Origin: UBA8437 sp003445035
GTDB taxonomy: Bacteria > Planctomycetota > Planctomycetia > Planctomycetales > Planctomycetaceae
NCBI GenBank assembly: GCA_937901285.1
Contig: CALCHI010000381.1
Coordinates: 1-5,398 of the forward strand
Reading direction: 5' to 3'
DNA: 5,398 bases
Within the stretch, counting starts at the first letter, position 1, and each line of letters starts with the position of its first letter. The notes below the pieces were generated by a model. That model made no database searches. It saw only the letters and a list, made by a program, of their open reading frames with translations, and was not told the DNA's origin. Made by a program: the position numbers and the translations under genes. Below, piece by piece: positions 1-5,398 of this stretch.

Positions 1-46
1 TTTCCGCGGCTTTTCAGCCCGGCCACCAAGTCCCCTGGGACCAATT
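1..46 (-). ncRNA. Start of a probable group I self-splicing intron in tRNA-Arg(CCU), cut by the window edge
   Basis: Read on the minus strand, this follows the CCU anticodon and does not resemble the second half of a tRNA. It can fold as a group I intron begins. For P1, the exon end UUCCU (51..47) pairs with GGGGA (35..31), placing a U.G wobble at U47/G35, the hallmark of a group I 5' splice site. For P2, bases 22..16 pair with 11..4 (seven pairs, G7 bulged) under a GAAA tetraloop at 15..12. The Azoarcus tRNA-Ile intron likewise has a GNRA-capped P2, and its 5' exon ends in CAU, the last anticodon base, which is the equivalent position. The core helices P3-P9 would lie beyond the left edge and cannot be seen, so the intron assignment is an inference from position and two helices. 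A degenerate or rearranged tRNA is the main alternative. Confidence 0.6.
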
Positions 47-82
47 AGGAAACCGGCGCTCTATCCCCTGAGCTACGAGGGC
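47..82 (-). tRNA. tRNA-Arg(CCU), 5' exon only
   Basis: On the minus strand the cloverleaf 5' half is complete. The acceptor strand GCCCTCG is at 82..76, then T8 A9, the D stem GCTC (73..70) and GAGC (61..58) around loop AGGGGATA. Next come G26, the anticodon-stem 5' strand CCGGT (56..52), and TT followed by anticodon CCT (49..47). An uninterrupted gene would continue AA then ACCGG to close the anticodon stem. Instead AA is followed by TTGGTCCC, which cannot form a normal five-pair stem around a seven-base loop. No variable loop, T arm or acceptor 3' strand follows within the remaining bases. The gene is therefore split in or next to the anticodon loop, most simply by a group I intron after U36 (base 47). 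It lies 122 bases downstream of the LamG/FG-GAP gene on the same strand. Confidence 0.85.
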
Positions 83-140
83 ATTCGGAGGCGGAACGTG
101 ATCTCGCACCACCAACTTGGCCTCTTTTATCGTCTTGACT

Positions 141-175
141 CCCGTTTTGACACCGTCGGCTGGCACGGTGACGGG
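141..175 (-). terminator. Possible stem-loop between the LamG gene and the tRNA
   Basis: Bases 151-156 (CACCGT) pair perfectly with 165-170 (ACGGTG) around an 8-base loop. The stem can extend with 141-145 (CCCGT) against 171-175 (ACGGG) across a 5-base bulge. It sits 30 bases past the stop of the 952-residue gene, where a transcript end would be expected. No T-run follows on either strand, so it is not a classical intrinsic terminator. It may only slow or protect the transcript end, or be fortuitous. Confidence 0.3.
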
Positions 176-204
176 CAAAACCTTTTCACCAACAAGCCAG
201 GTGA

Positions 205-3063
205 TCATTGCCCCCTGGCAGTCCGGCGGAAGTAAAACACCGGCCCGAAATCGGCACCGGTGATCACCTCGAATCGGCCGTCGCCGTCAAAGTCACACGG
301 TTCAGCCATGCGGTAATGACCACCGGGGTGGTTGGTCAGGAAACCGGGGCTTCCCGTAAAACGGAACACCGGCTTCTGGCGAGTGCCGATGTTCTCGAAC
401 AGCCGAAGTCCGTGCCCCCGGTTGCCCACGGCAAGGTCAAGATCTCCGTCGGCGTCCCAGTCGAAGACACTCAGCTTGATCCGTGCGTTGAGCCGCTGGC
501 CATAACTGCCGTCATCCTGATCGCCGGTGTAGCCTGACGCGAAGATCTTGTTTCCGTTCTCCAGGCTCAGTCGCACTGGCTCGTCCAGGACCAATTGTCC
601 CTGCCTGCGACCACGCCGGTGCACGACCAGGTAGCCCTCGATGTCCGGAGCAATAAGATCGGTCAGCCCGTCACCGTCAAAATCCACGGCGGCGGGACGA
701 GAACGTGCTCCGACAAAGATCGGCTTGCCCTTTCGCTGGAGTTCGACGGCCGGTGCCAGCTTCGGTTTCGTCCGGCTGCCGACGTTCTCGTAAAAGGCCA
801 GCGTGGCCCCCTGCCAGCCCAGCAGCAGGTCCAGATCCCCATCCCCGTCCCAGTCGACCACCTCCGGGTTCGTATAGCAGAAGTGAACTCCGAAGGTGAC
901 GTCGGTCATTCCCGACATCGTCCGGGGCTGAATCAACCGCCCACCCGCTTTCAGCATCACCGGCGTGGCGAACTGAGGAATCGCTCCCTTGCGGCCGAGA
1001 TTTCGGCAGAAGTGGACGTAACCGGCCTGGGACCCCAGAACCAGGTCGGCCAGCCCGTCTCCGTCCCAGTCGACGACCTTCGGGATCGTGAAGATCCCGG
1101 TCGTCAGTGGGCCACCATGCGTTACCCACGGAGTGATGTCCTCGTAGGCAGGCTTCTTGAGAGTCCCGCGGTTGGGGGCAAAGTACATCAGCCCGTATCC
1201 CTGCTCGCGAAATACCAGGCACTTGCGATGCTCCTTCGACCAGTCGACGACCTCGAGCATCCCAGGGTCGGCCAACGGCTCGTCGTGCCCGCCGAAGAGG
1301 ATCTGTTCGGGTTCGGACAGCCGGGCGCGGCGGTTGTCGTAGACCCGCTGGTCGACCGGCCGACCGAGGTTGCGGTACAGGAACAGTCCCAGCGAGTTAT
1401 GGACCAGGAGGTCGGGATCACCGTCCTCATCGAAATCGGTGACCGTGGAACTGACGCCGCCCCAGTGCATCAGCAACCGGTCGTCACGTCCGGCCGTGAC
1501 GATCCGGCCGGGATGAAAGACCGGCTTCTCACGAGTGCCCAGGTTCCGGTGCCACCAGACCGTGCCGTAGATCTGGCTGGCCAGCAGCATTCCCTGGGGA
1601 TCGTTGCGAGGCCGGAACGATCGCTTGAAACCCCAGCCCAGGAAGGGCATCCAGCCGACATCAAATCCGCGAGGGGCCGGGTGGCCGGCTACCAGCAGGT
1701 CCTGCCGCCCGTCACCGTCCCAGTCGACGACGTCGATCGTCTCGTAGGGCCACGTCCTTGTCAGGGCTTCCAGCGGCGTGTCGCTGGGATCCGACAGCGA
1801 GACCACCTTGAGTTTTCCAAGGGTTGTGGCCGACCACGATTTCCTGGTCGCCGATGGCGGAATCAGTTTGTGGTGACTCATGGTCATCGGCGGCTTGTTG
1901 CGAGCCGAGATCACCTCGAGCACTCCGTCGCCATCGAAGTCCCCGATCGCTCGTCCCAGCACCGGTGCAGGCCTATCCTGGAACCTGGCAAAGACCGGCA
2001 CACCGTCCCGGTACTTGCCCGTGTTGCGGTAGAACCGCTTTTCGGTCCAGATGTCCTTGTGTCCGTCCCCGTCAAAGTCGTGGATCAGGGCATCCGGGAA
2101 AAGGTTCTTGTAGGGCGACGGATCGATCGCGCCCAGTTGATCGTCCGGCACGAATAACTGAACGTGCGGCTCGAAATCCCGGGGAAAGCGTCCCAGGTTG
2201 CCCGCGGGGTCCATGTTGAACGGGGGCCGAACCGGCCGAGGCAGAGTCTTGGGGCGGACGGCCTGGATCCTGGCCAGCACGGCCGGTGCCCGGTTCGCCG
2301 CCAGGATCTTTTCGGCTGTTGTCCCGTCCGGTCCCAGGAACTGCGGGACATCCAGGGCCGTGTCGCTGACCCGCACAAAATCGATCGCACCGATCCAGCC
2401 CCGGGTGATCTCGGGTACGTCCGCGCTGACACTCTCCCGCAAGCCGCCGATGGAGGTGAGAGACGAGATCTTCGTCGGACCGGAATTCACCGGCTTCTGC
2501 CGGCTGGCCACCGGCTTGCCGTCGACGTACAGCACCAGTTCTCCGGCACCCGCAGCCCCCTTCACCCGTCGCACCAGTGCCACGTGATGAAAGCGTCCGT
2601 CAGAAATGGCCCGCGGGCCTGAGACGATCATGTCCGTTCCCTGCTCGGACCGGACCAGGGCGGCCACCGCCGCAGCCTGCCCACCCTTGACGTGCTGTCG
2701 AATCCAGATTTCCCCTCCCGGCCCGCTGCGAATGAAGATGTACTGGCTGCCCTGCTGCTCGGTCCGCACCATCGCTTCGATGGTGAAATCGCCCTGGAAA
2801 TCGAAGACATGAGCGTCGGGGACTTCCAGCATGCCCGATCCATTCCATTGGATCGCACCGCCGTCGAATCCCACGCCACGAACGTACTTCGCCGACCCGA
2901 GCAGCCGCCCATGATTGCCGAACCCGCTCACATCCCGGATCGGACCCCGGACCTCCGCCGCCTGCCCGGCCGGCTTCTCACCGAATCGCCAGAAGGCAAT
3001 CGTGTCGGCCCGGACAACGGCGGGAGTCACCAACAGGCACACCAGTAAAGACAATTGCTTCAT
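205..3063 (-). CDS. Secreted LamG-like / FG-GAP (VCBS) repeat protein, 952 aa
   Basis: A large exported protein of unknown substrate. A signal peptide spans residues 1-19, with a hydrophobic run and probable cleavage after VRA. Residues about 21-235 look like a LamG/concanavalin A-like jelly-roll: an early IAFWRF strand, FTIEAMVR near 93-100, a DGRFHHVALV segment at 155-164 and ELVLYVDGKPV at 175-185. After a proline-rich linker, residues about 320-952 carry FG-GAP/VCBS blades with DxDxDG calcium loops starting at D329, D375, D447, D543, D665, D737, D794, D868 and D924. A degenerate copy begins at D607. Several are followed by a YRNLG/FENIGTRQKPVF-type motif (for example 503-516, 757-769, 888-900). 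The fold expected is one or more integrin-alpha-like beta-propellers, typical of adhesion or carbohydrate binding; no catalytic residues are recognisable. ATG at 3063 is preceded by AAGG only three bases away and begins a good signal peptide. The gene lies 68 bases after the beta-helix gene and is probably in its operon. Confidence 0.93.
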   Translation of the reverse strand: MKQLSLLVCLLVTPAVVRADTIAFWRFGEKPAGQAAEVRGPIRDVSGFGNHGRLLGSAKYVRGVGFDGGAIQWNGSGMLEVPDAHVFDFQGDFTIEAMVRTEQQGSQYIFIRSGPGGEIWIRQHVKGGQAAAVAALVRSEQGTDMIVSGPRAISDGRFHHVALVRRVKGAAGAGELVLYVDGKPVASRQKPVNSGPTKISSLTSIGGLRESVSADVPEITRGWIGAIDFVRVSDTALDVPQFLGPDGTTAEKILAANRAPAVLARIQAVRPKTLPRPVRPPFNMDPAGNLGRFPRDFEPHVQLFVPDDQLGAIDPSPYKNLFPDALIHDFDGDGHKDIWTEKRFYRNTGKYRDGVPVFARFQDRPAPVLGRAIGDFDGDGVLEVISARNKPPMTMSHHKLIPPSATRKSWSATTLGKLKVVSLSDPSDTPLEALTRTWPYETIDVVDWDGDGRQDLLVAGHPAPRGFDVGWMPFLGWGFKRSFRPRNDPQGMLLASQIYGTVWWHRNLGTREKPVFHPGRIVTAGRDDRLLMHWGGVSSTVTDFDEDGDPDLLVHNSLGLFLYRNLGRPVDQRVYDNRRARLSEPEQILFGGHDEPLADPGMLEVVDWSKEHRKCLVFREQGYGLMYFAPNRGTLKKPAYEDITPWVTHGGPLTTGIFTIPKVVDWDGDGLADLVLGSQAGYVHFCRNLGRKGAIPQFATPVMLKAGGRLIQPRTMSGMTDVTFGVHFCYTNPEVVDWDGDGDLDLLLGWQGATLAFYENVGSRTKPKLAPAVELQRKGKPIFVGARSRPAAVDFDGDGLTDLIAPDIEGYLVVHRRGRRQGQLVLDEPVRLSLENGNKIFASGYTGDQDDGSYGQRLNARIKLSVFDWDADGDLDLAVGNRGHGLRLFENIGTRQKPVFRFTGSPGFLTNHPGGHYRMAEPCDFDGDGRFEVITGADFGPVFYFRRTARGQ

Positions 3064-3131
3064 GGGCCTTCTGCGCTTTCTTTGCTGTGTTCACCAAAAC
3101 GCCAATCATCGGAATCGACCCGGTCGAACGA

Positions 3132-4610
3132 CTACCGAGCCGGTCCGGAATTGCCTTCGATAACGATCCGCCGGTCGGCACGGCTCTGCTTCCCGACCAG
3201 TGGAGACCGGGTGCTGGTGTTGCCACGAATCGTCACATCGCTGTATCGCCCCCCACCCTGTCGATCCAGGCTGATCGCAAACTGGAACCCGTCGACCGTG
3301 TTGTTCAGCAACTGGACGTGAGATTTCACCGAACCGGCTCCACCGGCAACCAGGTGGATGCCCACGTTGCGGGTGATCGGCGAATGAATCCGGTTACCGG
3401 AAACCAGCAGGTGCCAGTCGTGAGGTGTCGAGGGCCGACCGATGCGGATTCCACAACCACCAACATCACCACCGTTGACCCGGCCCTTGCTGACTCGCAA
3501 CAGGTTGTTCGAGACGACTCCGTGCTGAACCGTTGCCACGTGGAGGCAGACCGAATCCGGATGACCTCCGAAGACCTGGTTGCCGGTAATGGTGACAAAA
3601 CTGGAATCGTCCGACGCGATGCCGATTCCCGATCCTCCCTGCCGCCCCCGGCCATTCATATCGATGATATTGTTAGAAATCACGACGTGATGAACCGTCG
3701 TTTCCGTGCCGATCCCGGCTCCGTCATTGCCCATCGTGACCATGTTGCCGGTCACCATCACGTCGCGGCACCCTCCCAGGGCGATGCTACGCCCCCTGGT
3801 GATTCCCTCGATCACGTTGCGTGCGATCAGGATCTTGCGATCCGACCCGTCGCCAAGGTCCTTGATGCCCGCTGCACAGTCGCGGATCGTGTTGCCCACG
3901 ATCTGCAGGTTTCGGGCCCCTCCGCTGCTGACGTAAATCGCCCAGTCGCCGGCATCGACACCGCACCGCCGGACCGTGTTCCACCCGATCAGCGAGTCGA
4001 TCATCCGGGCTCCGTTGATGGCGCTGCCCCCCTTGCCGACACGACCCATCTCCTCCAGGTGGTTGTGGATGAAACGAAACCGGGTGCCCGGCATGTTCAT
4101 CCGGAGCGAGTAGCTGCGGAACCCGCTGAACCGGCAGTCGCGAACCGTCACGTCGCGGCTCTTGCCGGTCCCCACGTTCATCATCGCGAACATCGCCGCC
4201 TTGTCGTCTCCTGTGGAAGTGAACCGCACGCCGCGGACTACCACGTCGTGAACATCGGAGAACCTCAGGGCGCCCTGCTGGCCGTTGACCAGGCACTCCA
4301 GTACCGCTGATCCGCCACCGTCGAGCGTCGTGCCGGATGGGACATCAACATGGGATCCCGCCGAATCCAGGCGGTAATGCCCCGGCAACAACCGGACCAC
4401 CCCGCCGTTCTTGCCCAGCCTCTCCATCGCCTCTTGCAGTTGGGCGGCGTCGTTGTGACCGTCAGCAACGAGGTCGGCCCGCTGGCGATCGCGACTGTCG
4501 GCAGCCGCCACGGTGATTGTTCCGGGGATCTTCGGTTCGTCGCAGACACCCTCGCTCCATCCGACGGCGAGCAGCCCCACAGCAACCAGCAACTGCACTC
4601 GACAACGCAT
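3132..4610 (-). CDS. Secreted right-handed parallel beta-helix protein, 492 aa
   Basis: Probable exported carbohydrate-active or carbohydrate-binding protein. Residues 1-23 form a signal peptide (basic MRCR, then a hydrophobic stretch); the exact cleavage site is unclear. Residues 31-80 match the N-terminal cap seen in pectate-lyase-like beta-helices: TITVAAADS, a DGHNDAAQLQEAMERLG helix, then GGVVRLLPGHYRL. From about 123 to the end there are some 14 rungs of the pattern hydrophobic-x-hydrophobic-x-x-N-x-hydrophobic (for example 235-244, 284-293, 309-318, 339-348, 401-410, 432-441). Their stacked asparagines form the ladder of PbH1 repeats. Such folds occur in pectate lyases, polygalacturonases, epimerases and phage tailspikes. 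I see no diagnostic catalytic triad, so the substrate and even enzymatic activity are unknown. ATG at 4610 has GGAG nine bases upstream (4623..4620). The gene heads a likely two-gene transcript with the LamG/FG-GAP protein and is divergent from the lipoprotein gene. Confidence 0.92.
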   Translation of the reverse strand: MRCRVQLLVAVGLLAVGWSEGVCDEPKIPGTITVAAADSRDRQRADLVADGHNDAAQLQEAMERLGKNGGVVRLLPGHYRLDSAGSHVDVPSGTTLDGGGSAVLECLVNGQQGALRFSDVHDVVVRGVRFTSTGDDKAAMFAMMNVGTGKSRDVTVRDCRFSGFRSYSLRMNMPGTRFRFIHNHLEEMGRVGKGGSAINGARMIDSLIGWNTVRRCGVDAGDWAIYVSSGGARNLQIVGNTIRDCAAGIKDLGDGSDRKILIARNVIEGITRGRSIALGGCRDVMVTGNMVTMGNDGAGIGTETTVHHVVISNNIIDMNGRGRQGGSGIGIASDDSSFVTITGNQVFGGHPDSVCLHVATVQHGVVSNNLLRVSKGRVNGGDVGGCGIRIGRPSTPHDWHLLVSGNRIHSPITRNVGIHLVAGGAGSVKSHVQLLNNTVDGFQFAISLDRQGGGRYSDVTIRGNTSTRSPLVGKQSRADRRIVIEGNSGPAR

Positions 4611-4677
4611 ACCAATCGTCTCCGGGATGAACCCGCCGCACCGCTCGAAGTGGCCGGGTTGTTAGGAACAGACGGTC

Positions 4678-4683
4678 ATTAGA
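4678..4683 (-). promoter_or_regulatory. Weak -10-like hexamer for the beta-helix gene
   Basis: TCTAAT on the minus strand matches the sigma-70 -10 consensus at five of six positions and would give a leader of about 60 bases. No good -35 lies 16-18 bases upstream, where the right side of the sequence merges into the 12-bp inverted repeat region. A low-confidence call from consensus matching only. Confidence 0.2.
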
Positions 4684-4704
4684 CCTCCGGCACAGCGTTC
4701 TACG

Positions 4705-4741
4705 CCACCTTGCCGCATCACCGTCTGCCGCGGCGAGGTGG
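4705..4741. repeat. 12-bp inverted repeat with 13-base loop, upstream of the beta-helix gene
   Basis: Left arm 4705-4716 (CCACCTTGCCGC) and right arm 4730-4741 (GCGGCGAGGTGG) are complementary except for one T/G pair at 4711/4735. The spacer is 13 bases. No T-run follows on either side, and no gene ends here, so a terminator is unlikely. It sits just upstream of the candidate -10 for the beta-helix gene, which would suit an operator for a dimeric regulator. A structured RNA element is the alternative. Confidence 0.5.
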
Positions 4742-4814
4742 GATCCATCGGCCACATTTCATCACCGGGACGACCGACTCCACGCCACTGGCACGGCACC
4801 ACGACCGACACACT

Positions 4815-4842
4815 TTGAACTGAACTCCAAGATCGGTAGATT
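4815..4842 (+). promoter_or_regulatory. Possible sigma-70-like promoter for the lipoprotein gene
   Basis: TTGAAC (4815-4820) and TAGATT (4837-4842) are separated by 16 bases; each matches the consensus at four of six positions. A second candidate -10, TAGAAT at 4893-4898 (five of six), lacks a good -35. If the second is used, the transcript would start downstream of the ATG at 4897 and the lipoprotein must start at 4951. Confidence 0.22.
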
Positions 4843-4950
4843 CACCGGCGGAATCCGTTCAACCAACGGCAAGACATCTGCGACAGTTCCGTTAGAATGT
4901 CCACCCATCGAAACCGCCCTTTCCTCCACACACCCGGGACCCTGGCACTC

Positions 4951-5398
4951 ATGACCACATGCAAGCGATGTTCGCTGTTCGTCCTGTTCGTCACGCTCTC
5001 GCTCCTGTCCTCCGGCTGCACCAGCCACCAGGGCGACGGAGGAGACGGGGACGTCGTGATTGACAGCGACTCGCAGACCGGCCAGGGCACGACCGCCGCC
5101 CCCCCGATCACCGTCGACGCCCCGACGATCACGACGGTCGAGCAGGTGGCCTCGGAACTGGGATCCAGCGGCGGCGACATGGTGCCGCTGTTCGAGTCGG
5201 TGCCCAATCTCCTGGCCGAGTACATCGGTCAGGACCAGGAGAAGCTGAAGACGCTCAACGAACAACTCAAGAAAACGCACGTCGCGCGATCCAACTCCGG
5301 CCAGGCCAAGACCAAAACGACCGAGGAGTCCGTCGAGAGCGGCGGGGACGAGAAGACTCCGTTCCAACTCGGCGACCTGATCCCCATGGCCGACAAGG
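4951..5398 (+). CDS. Putative lipoprotein of unknown function, 3' end beyond the window
   Basis: The frame is open from 4840 to the right edge, so only the first 149 residues are visible. ATG at 4951 gives a classical lipoprotein signal: MTTCKR, a hydrophobic run at 8-19, and LLSSGC at 18-23, with C23 the expected lipidated cysteine after signal peptidase II cleavage. The -3 position is Ser rather than the usual Leu, so the lipobox is acceptable but not perfect. After it come a Gly/Asp-rich linker (26-40), a Pro/Thr segment (47-62), and a charged, probably helical or coiled-coil stretch (86-110, YIGQDQEKLKTLNEQLKK). A Lys/Thr/Glu/Ser-rich segment follows. The in-frame ATG at 4897 would add 18 residues ahead of the signal and is less likely. 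Neither start has a clear Shine-Dalgarno site. I do not recognise a family from this part. The gene faces away from the beta-helix operon and may share regulatory DNA with it. Confidence 0.8.
   Translation, partial: MTTCKRCSLFVLFVTLSLLSSGCTSHQGDGGDGDVVIDSDSQTGQGTTAAPPITVDAPTITTVEQVASELGSSGGDMVPLFESVPNLLAEYIGQDQEKLKTLNEQLKKTHVARSNSGQAKTKTTEESVESGGDEKTPFQLGDLIPMADK

Larger units (their letters stand above)
4611..4950. other. Divergent intergenic region
   Basis: About 340 bases between the outward-facing beta-helix and lipoprotein genes, with no convincing gene of its own. It holds a 12-bp inverted repeat (4705-4741), promoter-like hexamers for each direction, and a 9-bp direct repeat ACGACCGAC at 4770 and 4801. 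The last 54 bases would become coding if the lipoprotein starts at the upstream in-frame ATG at 4897. Confidence 0.8.

Noticed and set aside
1..82. Half tRNA as the scar of an integrated element.
   Set aside because: Integration at a tRNA normally leaves a restored full gene plus a duplicated 3' part, not a lone 5' half. No integrase or direct repeat is visible. It remains a secondary alternative to the intron.
14..208. A 64-residue minus-strand open frame whose ATG overlaps the LamG gene stop (ATGA).
   Set aside because: Its second half is translated tRNA (the well-known ALVAQGIE-type artefact), and it has no recognisable domain. The ATGA overlap alone is weak evidence for coupling.
595..2157. 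A 520-residue open frame on the + strand.
   Set aside because: It is antisense to the FG-GAP array. Its repeated QPVSVPVDD-like strings are the reverse complement of the DWDGDG blades, and it has no domain of its own.
3115..3127. Short palindrome TCGACC-C-GGTCGA between the two minus-strand genes, considered as a terminator.
   Set aside because: Only about five pairs with a three-base loop and no T-run. Palindromes of this size are common in GC-rich DNA.
3087..4310. A 407-residue open frame on the + strand opposite the beta-helix gene.
   Set aside because: A composition shadow of repetitive GC-rich coding sequence. The minus-strand product has a signal peptide, a cap domain and a regular ladder; this one has none.
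4762..5367. A 201-residue minus-strand frame at the right edge.
   Set aside because: It is antisense to the lipoprotein frame, is Arg/Gly-rich without motifs, and would cross the divergent promoter region.

Overview
The window comes from a GC-rich bacterial chromosome. I infer a member of the Planctomycetota. The grounds are two large secreted repeat proteins side by side (a LamG-plus-FG-GAP/VCBS protein and a parallel beta-helix protein), weak Shine-Dalgarno sites and strongly G/C-ending codons. This is inference from style; no marker gene is present to prove the phylum.

Layout from right to left. At the right edge a lipoprotein gene reads on the + strand and runs out of the window. It is separated by about 340 bases of non-coding DNA from a divergent minus-strand pair. 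The first of the pair encodes a 492-residue secreted right-handed beta-helix protein. After a 68-base gap comes a 952-residue secreted protein with an N-terminal LamG-like lectin fold and a long array of calcium-binding FG-GAP/VCBS blades. The short gap and the lack of a convincing terminator in it suggest co-transcription. Both products carry signal peptides and carbohydrate-associated folds, so a joint role outside the cytoplasm in polysaccharide binding or processing is reasonable but unproven.

At the left edge, 122 bases beyond the LamG gene and on the same strand, lies the most notable item: the 5' half of a tRNA-Arg with anticodon CCU. Its sequence is canonical through the anticodon loop and then stops matching a tRNA. 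The following 46 bases can form a P1-like helix placing a U.G pair at the last anticodon base, and then a GAAA-capped P2-like hairpin. This is the expected beginning of a self-splicing group I intron, a class known from tRNA-Arg(CCU) in Agrobacterium and tRNA-Ile(CAU) in Azoarcus. The catalytic core and the 3' exon would lie outside the window.

The divergent intergenic region holds a 12-bp inverted repeat and weak promoter-like hexamers. No CRISPR array, insertion sequence or recognisable defence system is visible. The long + strand open frames opposite the two big genes are antisense shadows of repetitive GC-rich coding sequence.
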